A stretch of 64,000 nt of DNA from UBA1413 sp964650525 (GTDB lineage: Bacteria; Bacteroidota; Bacteroidia; Bacteroidales; Prolixibacteraceae). This document shows, piece after piece, positions 44,239 through 52,662 of the stretch. The position numbers and the translations under genes were made by a program. The DNA lies in the NCBI GenBank assembly GCA_964650525.1, contig CAZYUA010000005.1, positions 1-64,000 on the forward strand, in the 5' to 3' direction. The first letter of the stretch is position 1, and each line of letters starts with the position of its first letter. The notes beneath the pieces are model-generated. The model did not search any database. It was given only the letters and a program-made list of their open reading frames with translations, and was not told where the DNA came from.

Positions 44239-44900
44239 CGATTTCCTATATCCACAGGTTTCATAATCGGGCCGGTACCAATTTCTGCCAGCGAATCGGG
44301 GTTACTCTCCCGTTTCAGCTGTACATAGATCGTACCTTTGGGATTCCGGATTCTCCAGTTCTGCAAGGACTGGTCTGATTCAAACCCAATTCCGGTGATG
44401 ATCTGATCAGGTCTGATGATTTTTACATATTCATCCGAATAAATCTTTCCTGCCTTTTCGTCCCAGACCAGGAATTCCGTCTTCAGGGTATCCCCCCTGC
44501 TGTTGACGGAGACCACGTCGTTTTTGGCCTCCCATTTATGCTCCTGGATGAACTGCTTGGCATATCGTGAGCTGATGCTTGATACAATCTGGCTGTTCCG
44601 GTCGTATTGCACCAGCAATATACCTTGGGGAAATTCATAAAAAGGTTGGTCTCCCGTATCAAATCTTTTCAGTTCAGGGGTTTTCAGGTAAAAACGGATA
44701 ATTCCGGAATCGGAGAAAGTGGTTTCGAAGTTTTCTGCGTGGACAACAGGCAGGTTTTCTTTCGGGCTGAAAGCACTGATCTTGTCGATATCGTTGACAC
44801 AGGCTGAAAAAAGCAATGCAGCCCCGAGAACCAGGGCTGCAGGCACAATAACTGTAATTTGTCTTATCCGGCTGTCAAAACCGTGCTTTTGTAGTTTCAT
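44235..44900 (-). CDS. lptC: LPS export protein LptC-like
   Basis: A 221-residue membrane-anchored periplasmic protein. A hydrophobic segment (ITVIVPAALVLGAALLFSAC) ends in a Cys that may be lipidated, as in many Bacteroidetes LptC proteins. The LptC beta-jellyroll follows: ENFETTFSDSGIIRFYLKTP, AKNDVVSVNSRGDTLKTEFL and WDEKAGKIYSDEYVKIIRPD. LptC passes lipopolysaccharide from the inner-membrane ABC complex to LptA. The ATG at 44900 overlaps the end of the TPR gene by 26 nt. Confidence 0.82.
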   Translation of the reverse strand: MKLQKHGFDSRIRQITVIVPAALVLGAALLFSACVNDIDKISAFSPKENLPVVHAENFETTFSDSGIIRFYLKTPELKRFDTGDQPFYEFPQGILLVQYDRNSQIVSSISSRYAKQFIQEHKWEAKNDVVSVNSRGDTLKTEFLVWDEKAGKIYSDEYVKIIRPDQIITGIGFESDQSLQNWRIRNPKGTIYVQLKRESNPDSLAEIGTGPIMKPVDIGNR

Positions 44901-46497
44901 TAATCCAGCCTCCCACGGTATAATTCTGACCCTCCCTGATTCCCAGGAAGAATGCCGATTCCTTATTGGGAAAGTAACTGCGGTAACTGTTGGCTTTTTT
45001 GGACGCATCAACCAGGCAATCTTCCCCGGCTTTGGCTCTGTTGAAATAATCGACTGCCACCCAGAAAACGGTGGAGCGCTCGAAGCCGTCGGCACTGAAT
45101 GAACGGCTGGCCGAAGCGTAAATATCGCCTATCAACATCAGAGCTTTACAATTCTTCGAATTGATGGCCAAACACTTACGTGCATAGTTCCGGGCTTCCT
45201 GCAAATTGTTCTCTTTGGCATAGATGAACAGAGCGTATTCATAATAGTAATCCTCAAGCAGTGTCTGATCGGTCTCCTGCTCCATAGCCTGCTTGTAATA
45301 ATCTTTGGCTTTGTCCGCATCGTTCTGTTTCACAAACATTCTGGCCATATTGAAAGCTGCCTCTGCAGAAGGATCCAAGTGGTACATCTTTTCTGAAGCC
45401 TCAAAAAAGAGCGGTGAATCGTCGCATTTAGCTCTGGAAAGCCTCCGTAACATAGACTTCAGAAATTCCAGGTCGCCCGATTTCTCGGCAAACTGAGGGG
45501 TGTAGATACGGATCAGGGATTCACAATCGGCTGCCCCGGAGGTGCCAAAAATGGTTTCCACAGCATTTTTTGAAGCCGCCAGACCTTCTGTTGGTTCACT
45601 GGCTTTCTCTTTCTGGCTGATGATTCCGGAAAGCAGATCGTAATTGCGGACTACATCCTCTTTAGGTAACTTTCCAAGACCCATCAGAGATTTGGAGGTC
45701 TGCATAAGCAGTACGACCACCGGAAGTTCAACTTCCTGACCCTGCTCCTTAACCGATTCCAGGAGCCAATCGTATCCTTTCTGGTACACACCGGCCAGTT
45801 CATCGTCCGACATATCTTCGTCTGGAGGCAGATTATACTTTAACCAGGCTGTACCTTTTCTGCCCAGAACATACCCTTTCTGGTCGAAAAACCGAATTCT
45901 GCGATCGTACAATTTCATCAGCGAATCGACATAACCCATCTTCTGAGATTTGTCGGTCGCTTTCTCGATAAGGCTTTCATACATATTGGCCCCGTGGATA
46001 TAAATATTCAACGTCGATTTGGGATACTTCATGTACAAGTTCTTCCAGGGCTCCGCTGCCGACTTAAAATCTTTCTGCTTATAAAACTCGTTATAAATGG
46101 AGAGATTATTCATGAAATCCAGATCATTGGCAGCTACCAGCTCCTGAAGACTTTTCAGGTTGACCCCGATGAGATCTGCGTCCACTTTTTCGGGAATTTT
46201 CCCGTCAAAACTGAAATCCAGCTCACCGCTGGTTTCAGGGGTCAGATCTATTTTTTTGGATTCTTCGAGGTAGGTAAACCGGATCCATTTGGCTTTATCA
46301 TCGGTAGTTACCTCATAGTTGCCATCATGCCCTGTAAAAAAGGACTTCGCTCCGTGGTGAACCTCCACCGTAACCCCTCCTGCAGGCTCTCCGTTACGGT
46401 AAACGGTACCTTTAAAAACCCGCTGGGAGAATCCACTGACTGTAAGTCCCAAAACCAAATAAACCAGGGCGGCGGTCTTCAGTAATTGTGTTTTCAT
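44875..46497 (-). CDS. Exported TPR protein of the lptC operon
   Basis: A 540-residue exported protein. The signal peptide MKTQLLKTAALVYLVLGLTV ends near SGFSQ. Residues ~27-95 form a CarboxypepD-regulatory-like beta module (FKGTVYRNGEPAGGVTVEVHH). The rest is made of TPR helices, for example PSAEAAFNMARMFVKQNDAD and NNLQEARNYARKCLAINSKN. Its place ahead of lptC suggests an envelope-assembly role, but the molecular function is unknown. Translation starts at the ATG at 46497; a longer frame to 46518 adds seven residues. Confidence 0.82.
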   Translation of the reverse strand: MKTQLLKTAALVYLVLGLTVSGFSQRVFKGTVYRNGEPAGGVTVEVHHGAKSFFTGHDGNYEVTTDDKAKWIRFTYLEESKKIDLTPETSGELDFSFDGKIPEKVDADLIGVNLKSLQELVAANDLDFMNNLSIYNEFYKQKDFKSAAEPWKNLYMKYPKSTLNIYIHGANMYESLIEKATDKSQKMGYVDSLMKLYDRRIRFFDQKGYVLGRKGTAWLKYNLPPDEDMSDDELAGVYQKGYDWLLESVKEQGQEVELPVVVLLMQTSKSLMGLGKLPKEDVVRNYDLLSGIISQKEKASEPTEGLAASKNAVETIFGTSGAADCESLIRIYTPQFAEKSGDLEFLKSMLRRLSRAKCDDSPLFFEASEKMYHLDPSAEAAFNMARMFVKQNDADKAKDYYKQAMEQETDQTLLEDYYYEYALFIYAKENNLQEARNYARKCLAINSKNCKALMLIGDIYASASRSFSADGFERSTVFWVAVDYFNRAKAGEDCLVDASKKANSYRSYFPNKESAFFLGIREGQNYTVGGWINETTKARF

Positions 46498-46677
46498 TGT
46501 TTTATCAGTTAACGTCATTTTTTCTGCGCTTTTTTACCTGTCCTAATACTTTCCTTTGTGCGATGCTTCCCATTCTTTATTCATCTCCAGCCTTCCTCTG
46601 AACCGGTTTTACTAGTCTCTGCAGCAACCGTAACCGGATCATTCCGAAAACCAATCCTTACATACCAAAACTCATGC

Positions 46678-46705
46678 CAAAAATATTATTGCACTGATTA
46701 TCAGT
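46678..46705 (-). promoter_or_regulatory. Promoter with overlapping palindrome before the TPR operon
   Basis: On the minus strand a perfect -7 TATTTTTG (46678-46685) is followed upstream by the 13-bp palindrome ACTGATTATCAGT (46693-46705), right in the -7/-33 spacer. A TTTA further upstream is a weak -33. The palindrome shares ACTGA/TCAGT arms with the BlaI-type operators at 4759-4814, though with a shorter centre. The leader to the start at 46497 would be about 175 nt. Confidence 0.5.
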
Positions 46706-46763
46706 ACCTAAACAGAAAATACAACGACCGGACGGAGGTTCAGAAACCGGGTAAAGAGAACGC

Positions 46764-46812
46764 TTTTAACCTTTTACAAAGAAATAATATTTTAACCTTG
46801 TTGCAAAGAAAT
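46764..46812. repeat. Pair of 22-23-nt direct repeats, 26-nt period
   Basis: TTTTAACCTTTTACAAAGAAAT starts at 46764 and a near copy (TTTTAACCTTG, then TTGCAAAGAAAT) at 46790. They lie 80-130 bp upstream of the -7 box of the TPR operon. Possible roles are paired regulator sites or decayed promoter copies. Only two units exist, with a 3-4-nt spacer, so this is not a CRISPR. Confidence 0.5.
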
Positions 46813-46899
46813 CAGGCATAAGATCGTTGAAAAAGTTTGTATGGCAAAGGCCGGGAAAACGAAACACAAAAAGGGCAGCAAACAAGAGACTTTTCAGGA

Positions 46900-47751
46900 T
46901 CAATCGCGGAGAATCCGCATACTGATATCAAGCGCCGTGGCAGAATGGGTCAGCGCCCCGGACGAAATGAAATCCACACCGGTAGCGGCCACCCCTTTTA
47001 GCCGTTCAGGGGTCATATTTCCTGATGCTTCGGTCTGGGCTTTATTTCCTATCATCAGTACTGCTTTGCGCATGGTTTGATTATCCATATTATCAAGCAT
47101 AATGATGTCAGCACCTGCTTCCAGTGCTTCTTTCACTTCGTCGAGGCAGGTGGTTTCGACTTCTATCCTGATGCTATCGGAGAGGTTTTTCCTGATGGCA
47201 GCAACAGCCCCGGAAATGCTTCCGGCAACAGTAATATGGTTGTTTTTTACCATGGCCATATCGTAGAGGCCCATCCGGTGATTAGAGGCACCTCCTGCCC
47301 TTACGCCGTATTTATCCAGAAGCCGCCATCCCGGGAGAGTCTTTCTTGTATCCAGAATCCTGGTATCGTAACCTTCCAGTAAGGTGGCATAGCGGTTTGA
47401 AATGGTGGCTACCCCGGACATGCGCTGTAAAAAATTGAGGGCTGTCCGTTCGCCGGAAAGCAAGGCACGGTAGTTGGCCGAAAACCAAACAAGAACGTCA
47501 GCTGTTCTGACGCTATCCCCGTCAGCAACTACAGGATTCCATTCTAGCGTCGCATCCAGGTGCCGGAATACCATGGCAGCAACCTCCATGCCGGCAACTA
47601 CGCCCCCGGCTTTGGCGATCATCATGGCTTTCCTGCGCATATCGACAGGCACCAGCAGATTGGTTGTTACATCTCCTGGTCCGATATCCTCCCGCAGAGC
47701 CATCCCAATAAGCACCTCTGCTGCTGCCAGTTCCTCACGATTCATGTTCAT
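46900..47751 (-). CDS. nadC: Nicotinate-nucleotide pyrophosphorylase (quinolinate PRTase)
   Basis: A 283-residue enzyme that converts quinolinate and PRPP to nicotinate mononucleotide. Recognisable segments are LREDIGPGDVTTNLLVP, AGVVAGMEVA-like (KAGGVVAGMEV), SGERTALNFLQRMSGVAT, TRKTLPGWRLLDKYGVRAGG with the HRMGLYDMAMVKNNH motif, and VEVET-like IRIEVETTCLDE. It lies downstream of nadB on the same strand with a 132-nt gap, making the NAD de novo pair nadB-nadC. nadA is not in the window. Confidence 0.94.
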   Translation of the reverse strand: MNMNREELAAAEVLIGMALREDIGPGDVTTNLLVPVDMRRKAMMIAKAGGVVAGMEVAAMVFRHLDATLEWNPVVADGDSVRTADVLVWFSANYRALLSGERTALNFLQRMSGVATISNRYATLLEGYDTRILDTRKTLPGWRLLDKYGVRAGGASNHRMGLYDMAMVKNNHITVAGSISGAVAAIRKNLSDSIRIEVETTCLDEVKEALEAGADIIMLDNMDNQTMRKAVLMIGNKAQTEASGNMTPERLKGVAATGVDFISSGALTHSATALDISMRILRD

Positions 47752-47883
47752 CTCAGAAGGTTTGTTTTGTTTACTTTCGTCCCCGCCAGGTTCTCCGTTT
47801 CCGGAATTCCTGCCGCCTATTGTTCAGAGGGGGAAGAGTTTTCAATGCATAAGATTCCAGGGTTTGCCGGGGTTCATCTCCTG

Positions 47884-49467
47884 CTAAGTTCCAGGGTCTT
47901 TCACAGGTTCAAATACGGGAGGTACTCCTTTCTGCTGTATGATATGAACCCTGAACCGTGGATTTTCACCAGGGAAATCTTCCCTGATATGGCCGCCCCT
48001 GCTTTCTTCCCTGGTAATGGCAGCCTGGGTGATCAGGCAGCACACATCGGCTATATTTTTTATTTTCAACAGGTTATAATCAAATTTGTGATCCTTGTAC
48101 GTTTTGGCAATTTCATTAAACCGCTTAAGCGCTGAAAGCATGGTATGGCGTGTGCGGAGGATTCCCAGCCGGGAAGCCATCAAGCCGGCCATTTCATTTT
48201 TGAGATCCAGAAAGGTATTTTCGAAATCAGGCGAAACGGCAAAGGGTTTCACCTTTATCGATTGGCAGGGGGTGGGAGCTAATCCGGCCGCTTTCTGGCT
48301 GGCTCTGTGGCCAAAGACAAGACACTCCAGGAGTGAATTGCTGGCCAGCCGGTTGGCGCCCATAACACCTGAGGCAGCAGCCTCACCGCAGACAAAGAGC
48401 CCCCGCAGGTTGGTCTCGCCGTCGGGGCCGGTTCTGATGCCGCCTACCATATAATGGGCAGCCGGGGCAACAGGAATTTTATCCCGGGTCATGTCAAGGC
48501 CGTATTCGTTCAATTTCCGGCTGATGGTTCCAAACCGGTGGGTGATTTTTCCCGGGTCCAGGTGGCTAAGGGTGAGGTATACACATTCTTCACCCCTGGA
48601 CTGCATTTCCCGGAAGATAGCATGAGCTACGACATCACGGGGAGCCAGCTCAGCCATCGGGTGTATCCCTTTCATAAACCGCTCGCCGGCACTGTTGAGT
48701 AACCACGCTCCTTCACCCCTGACTGCCTCGCTGATCAGAAAGGCATCATCCCCCGGCATGTAAAGGGCTGTGGGGTGAAACTGGATAAATTCCAGATCGG
48801 CAACCCTGGCTCCAGCCTGGTAGGCCAGGGCAATCCCGTCACCGGTTGCGGTATGAGGGTTGGTAGAACGGCTGTACACCCTTGATAAACCACCCGTGGC
48901 CATGATAACTGCTTTAGCCCGGAAGAGAAGGTTCTCACCCGTAAAAAAGTCGAGACCCTGGACTCCCGCCACACATCCCTCATGGACGAGAACCCTGACA
49001 ACGGCAGTAAACTCAAAGGGGAAAATATTTTTCCTTTGGGTCACCCGTTCCAGCAGGAAACGGGTCAGTTCCCGTCCGGTGGCATCACCTCCGGCATGCA
49101 GGATTCTTCTCCGGGAATGGCCACCCTCGAGCCCCAGGAGTATTTTTCCCTCTTCATCCCTGTCGAACGGCATTCCGTCCCTGATCAGCTCCTGTACACG
49201 GTCCCGGCCCTCTCTGACCAGCACTTCCACAGCATCGTAATCACATAAACCGCGCCCTGCGGTAAGGGTATCCTGAATGTGTAAGCTTGTGGCATCATCT
49301 TCTGCCGTTACAGCTGCAATGCCACCCTGGGCAAACCATGAATTGCTGGTATCCAGTTCCGACTTGGTAACAATGGCTACCCGGCCATATACCGACGAAT
49401 GATAAGCCGCGGCTAACCCTGCCAGACCGCTGCCAATCACTATGGTGTCAAATTCCAGTTGCTTCAT
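47884..49467 (-). CDS. nadB: L-aspartate oxidase NadB
   Basis: A 527-residue FAD enzyme that oxidises L-aspartate to iminoaspartate for NAD synthesis. The FAD-binding N-terminus is DTIVIGSGLAGLAAAYHS. Family motifs include SNSWFAQGGIAAV, EGGHSRRRILHAGGDATG, ATGGLSRVYSRSTNPHTATG, DLEFIQFHPTALY and the FAD-proximal GEAAASGVMGANRLASNSLL. It is driven by a well-formed promoter at 49490-49520 and is followed by nadC. Confidence 0.95.
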   Translation of the reverse strand: MKQLEFDTIVIGSGLAGLAAAYHSSVYGRVAIVTKSELDTSNSWFAQGGIAAVTAEDDATSLHIQDTLTAGRGLCDYDAVEVLVREGRDRVQELIRDGMPFDRDEEGKILLGLEGGHSRRRILHAGGDATGRELTRFLLERVTQRKNIFPFEFTAVVRVLVHEGCVAGVQGLDFFTGENLLFRAKAVIMATGGLSRVYSRSTNPHTATGDGIALAYQAGARVADLEFIQFHPTALYMPGDDAFLISEAVRGEGAWLLNSAGERFMKGIHPMAELAPRDVVAHAIFREMQSRGEECVYLTLSHLDPGKITHRFGTISRKLNEYGLDMTRDKIPVAPAAHYMVGGIRTGPDGETNLRGLFVCGEAAASGVMGANRLASNSLLECLVFGHRASQKAAGLAPTPCQSIKVKPFAVSPDFENTFLDLKNEMAGLMASRLGILRTRHTMLSALKRFNEIAKTYKDHKFDYNLLKIKNIADVCCLITQAAITREESRGGHIREDFPGENPRFRVHIIQQKGVPPVFEPVKDPGT

Positions 49468-49489
49468 GAACAGAATCCGTTAGATAGTC

Positions 49490-49520
49490 CAAAGGTAATA
49501 TTTCATTTACGCTACACAAA
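49490..49520 (-). promoter_or_regulatory. Promoter of nadB
   Basis: Minus-strand TTTG (49517-49520) and a perfect -7 TACCTTTG (49490-49497) are 19 nt apart. The leader to the ATG at 49467 is about 17 nt. Confidence 0.75.
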
Positions 49521-49550
49521 ACCACCCCCCTCTCATCCAACCCCTTGTTC

Positions 49551-49883
49551 TTACTCTTCCCCGGGCAGATAGTCGGGACGGACGGGAGAAAAAATTTCTG
49601 TCAGATGGGTATCTTCCAGAACATCCACTTCATGGAAGACATTCTCGGGTATGCACCAGCTGTCTCCCGGGCCGGCCTCATGCCACTCCTCCCCGATATG
49701 AATTCTTATCTTGCCCGAAATCAGAAACCCTGTCTGCTCATACGGATGGTGGTGAAGAGGAAGCGTGTGCCCCCGGGTCAGCAAAAATTCACAAAGAAGG
49801 GTCCTCGGGCCATGAGCCAGCGGACGCATTCTGACCCCGGAAAGGAGTTCCCGGTAAGTGTAACGGTCTTTTTTTGAAAACAT
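49551..49883 (-). CDS. Cupin-domain protein
   Basis: A 110-residue single-domain cupin. The metal-site residues are visible in PLHHHPYEQTGFLISGKIRI (cupin motif 1, with H-H-H and E) and PGDSWCIPENVFHEVDVLED (motif 2). Such small cupins bind a metal and act as isomerases, dioxygenases or sugar/effector sensors; the substrate here is unknown. It starts six bases after the HAD gene stop, so the two form an operon. Confidence 0.8.
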   Translation of the reverse strand: MFSKKDRYTYRELLSGVRMRPLAHGPRTLLCEFLLTRGHTLPLHHHPYEQTGFLISGKIRIHIGEEWHEAGPGDSWCIPENVFHEVDVLEDTHLTEIFSPVRPDYLPGEE

Positions 49884-49889
49884 ATGCGA

Positions 49890-50612
49890 TTAGTATGATT
49901 CAGGAATGGCTAAGATTTTTAAAACCTCCGGGAGCTGACTGATGGTTACAAAATGCCGGTCCGGCATCTCTTCCGGCGACAACTCCTCATGCAGCCAGGT
50001 GACAGCATAGGGAATATGAACGGCATATCCTCCCAGGCGAACGACAGGCAAGACATCCGAACGGATCGAATTCCCCACCATGAGGAACTGCCCGGGACGG
50101 ATATCCATATGATCCAGCAGCTTCCGGTAATGTTCTTCCTTTTTGTCGCTCATGATCTCTATATGGTGAAAATACCCGGCAATACCTGAATTTCTCAGCT
50201 TGCGCTCCTGGTCCAGCAAATCCCCCTTGGTGGCAACGATCAACCGGTAGTGACGGGCCAAAACACCCAATACCTCATGCACTCCCGGTAAAAGAGGATT
50301 TTTTTCAACGATCTGCGATTTGCCCAATTCCAGGATACTGCCAATCTGGACAGGGGTGACCCTGCCCCCGGAAACCAGCAACGCCGTTTCAATCAGCGAG
50401 AGCGTGAAAGCCTTACAGCCGTAACCGTATAACGACAGGTTGCCGGTTTCTACTTCATAAAGCTGCCGGTTTATTTCTTCCGGTGAAGCATATTCCGCCA
50501 GCAATCCGGAGAATTTTCTCTCCGTTTCACGGTAAAACGGTTCATTTACCCACAACGTGTCGTCGGCATCAAACCCGACAACCCTGACATTGGCAGGATC
50601 GAAATCTTTCAT
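49890..50612 (-). CDS. HAD-superfamily hydrolase
   Basis: A 240-residue HAD phosphatase. Motif I is VVGFDADDTLWVNEPFYRE, motif II lies in LIVATKGD, Lys of motif III is near SDKKEEHYRKLL, and motif IV is FLMVGNSIRSDVLPVVRLG. A helical cap lies between motifs I and II. Proteins of this kind dephosphorylate small metabolites; the substrate cannot be inferred. It is cotranscribed with the cupin gene and preceded by a TATTTTCG box. Confidence 0.85.
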   Translation of the reverse strand: MKDFDPANVRVVGFDADDTLWVNEPFYRETERKFSGLLAEYASPEEINRQLYEVETGNLSLYGYGCKAFTLSLIETALLVSGGRVTPVQIGSILELGKSQIVEKNPLLPGVHEVLGVLARHYRLIVATKGDLLDQERKLRNSGIAGYFHHIEIMSDKKEEHYRKLLDHMDIRPGQFLMVGNSIRSDVLPVVRLGGYAVHIPYAVTWLHEELSPEEMPDRHFVTISQLPEVLKILAIPESY

Positions 50613-50631
50613 ATTTCAACCGTTAAAGGGC

Positions 50632-50639
50632 CGAAAATA
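50632..50639 (-). promoter_or_regulatory. Possible -7 element of the HAD-cupin operon
   Basis: TATTTTCG on the minus strand has one mismatch to TAnnTTTG, 19 nt from the HAD start. It is the same variant seen before the mannosyltransferase at the left end. No TTTG is seen upstream. Confidence 0.35.
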
Positions 50640-51020
50640 ATCATTCTCAGGTGCCGATATCCTTTACGAAAGAAAAATCGGTATAGGAAGGAACCGGACC
50701 CTGCCTTCCTTAACCAAGTACAGGTTCATACCGTTGCCTATCAGGGATCTGAAACCAGGGGCAAGCCATGAACCCGGTTTCGCCGAAAGCATAGGGGATA
50801 AGACCTTCCTGCTTAAGCCCGAATTAGTCAGGGACTTATTTCGTGTTCTGTTCACTTACCCCGTTCCGGTTCAATCGGGAGGGAATGTGCTCACTGGTTT
50901 TCAAGCGGGAAACTCTTGAAATGGGGGCCGCACGAATAAAAACTGCGGATTGGAGTGAATAAGTGCACTAATTCTAAGAGTTAATTTTAATTTTAGGATC
51001 TATTAAAGAACTCGATCAGG
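50640..51020. other. 381-nt divergent intergenic region without a gene
   Basis: Short open frames on both strands (plus 50734-50919, minus 50664-50855) resemble no family I know and lack a start signal. The last 60 bp are AT-rich, with a weak TAATTTTA box at 50988-50995 before the glycosidase-like gene. Confidence 0.4.
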
Positions 51021-52535
51021 ATGAGTACTACGAAACTTGGGATAATTCCGGTCCTGCTGGTACTTGTGGGTGTTCTGCAAACACAGGCACAATCAGCCAG
51101 CCCGAAATATGAATTCAGGGGAGTTTGGGTAGCCACTGTGAACAACATCGACTGGCCTTCACAACCGGGATTGCCGGTTGAAGAGCAAAAGCGGGAAATC
51201 AGGGAGTTGGTGGAACTTCACCATTCGCTGGGCATGAACGCAGTAATTCTTCAGGTAAGGCCTTGTTCGGATGCGTTATATTCCTCGGCTCTGGAACCCT
51301 GGTCACGGTATCTTACGGGCACACCCGGCAGGTATCCCTGGCCCTGGTATGACCCGCTGGATCTTTGGATTGAAGAATGCCACCAGCGCCAGATGGAGTT
51401 GCATGCATGGCTGAATCCCTACCGGGTGGCCCAGAATGCCGGTGAACCCCTCGCCGGGAACCATCAAATCTTTTCCAAACCGGAATGGGCTGTCCTGTAT
51501 GGCAACAAGCTCTATTTCGACCCGGGCATTCCCGGAACCCGCGATTATGTGACCTCCGTAGTCTGCGACCTGCTTAGAAGGTACGATCTTGACGGTATCC
51601 ACATGGACGATTATTTTTACCCCTACCCTACCAGCCAGCCATTCCCTGACGACAGATCGTTTGCCAGGTACAACAGGGCTTTCAGGCCGGAAGACAAAAA
51701 TTCGTGGCGGCGGGAAAATGTAGACATCCTGATTAAAATGATTCACGACTCCATCCGTTCCATCAAACCCTGGGTGAAATTCGGCATCAGTCCGTTTGGC
51801 ATCTGGCGAAACCGTGCAGATGACCCCGAAGGATCTGCAACCAACGGGGGAATTACCAATTACGACCATTTATATGCCGATATCCTGAAGTGGCTCCGTA
51901 ACGGCTGGATCGATTATGTAGCCCCCCAGGTCTACTTTGAAACCGGCCATCCGTCAGCTGATTTCGAGACTCTGGTCAAGTGGTGGGATCACCACACTTA
52001 CGGCCGTCAACTGTTTATTGGGTTGGCACCTTACAAAGTTTCAAAAAGCAGCACGGTAAAAGCATGGCAGAACCCCGGACAACTGCCCTCCCAACTGCGG
52101 ATAACCCGCAAGTATCCCAATGTCTCAGGAACCATCTTTTTCAGCAGTGTGCAGTTTAAAAAAAACCTGATGGGATTTCAGGACAGTCTGAAAAATCATT
52201 TTTACCGGTATCCGGCCTTCACCCCTCCCCACCAGTGGCCGGGATTTACCCCTCCTCCAACCCCGGGTAATGTTTCCGCCACCGGCAGGAGGGTCACCTG
52301 GGAAGCCCCTGGTGATGATACGGCTTTCCCACTGAAATTTGCCGTATATCTCAACGAAGCAGGCCAGCCTTTCGACCCGGGGAATCCGCGCACAATTGTT
52401 GCCATTACCAGGGAATACCGGGTCGACCTGGGAAAAATGGGGAAGAAGAAAAAACATTATGAAGTAAGGATTTCATCGCTCGACCGTTTTAACCATGAAA
52501 GTCCACCCTCCCCCCCTGTTACCATCCGTTTGTGA
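51021..52535 (+). CDS. GHL10-type glycoside hydrolase-like exported protein
   Basis: A 504-residue exported protein. A signal peptide (KLGIIPVLLVLVGVLQTQAQ) precedes a (beta/alpha)8 domain of the GHL10/DUF187 group: FRGVWVATVNNIDWPS, LHHSLGMNAVILQVRP, YDLDGIHMDDYFYPYP, VKFGISPFGIWR and IDYVAPQVYFETG. A fibronectin-III-like C-terminal region begins around PPPTPGNVSATGRRVTWEAP. Family members are thought to hydrolyse glycan bonds, and some act on cell-wall glycan; the activity here is not known. It heads a same-strand run of genes that may share a salvage role. Confidence 0.85.
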   Translation: MSTTKLGIIPVLLVLVGVLQTQAQSASPKYEFRGVWVATVNNIDWPSQPGLPVEEQKREIRELVELHHSLGMNAVILQVRPCSDALYSSALEPWSRYLTGTPGRYPWPWYDPLDLWIEECHQRQMELHAWLNPYRVAQNAGEPLAGNHQIFSKPEWAVLYGNKLYFDPGIPGTRDYVTSVVCDLLRRYDLDGIHMDDYFYPYPTSQPFPDDRSFARYNRAFRPEDKNSWRRENVDILIKMIHDSIRSIKPWVKFGISPFGIWRNRADDPEGSATNGGITNYDHLYADILKWLRNGWIDYVAPQVYFETGHPSADFETLVKWWDHHTYGRQLFIGLAPYKVSKSSTVKAWQNPGQLPSQLRITRKYPNVSGTIFFSSVQFKKNLMGFQDSLKNHFYRYPAFTPPHQWPGFTPPPTPGNVSATGRRVTWEAPGDDTAFPLKFAVYLNEAGQPFDPGNPRTIVAITREYRVDLGKMGKKKKHYEVRISSLDRFNHESPPSPPVTIRL

Positions 52536-52662
52536 CAAGGCACAGGCCTCCTGCAAACCGGCACAAAACCAGAAGTTGCAACTCCCCTGCCGGCGGGCAA
52601 ATGAAACCTGCGGAGGTCGGAAGGGTAACAATAACCAAACCTGAAACTGCAGATACAATACC

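Noticed and set aside
46764..46812. Two direct repeats considered as the seed of a CRISPR array
   Set aside because: Only two units with a 3-4-nt spacer and no cas genes.
50664..50919. Short frames on both strands in the gap before the GHL10 gene
   Set aside because: Unrecognised, mutually overlapping, and without a start signal.
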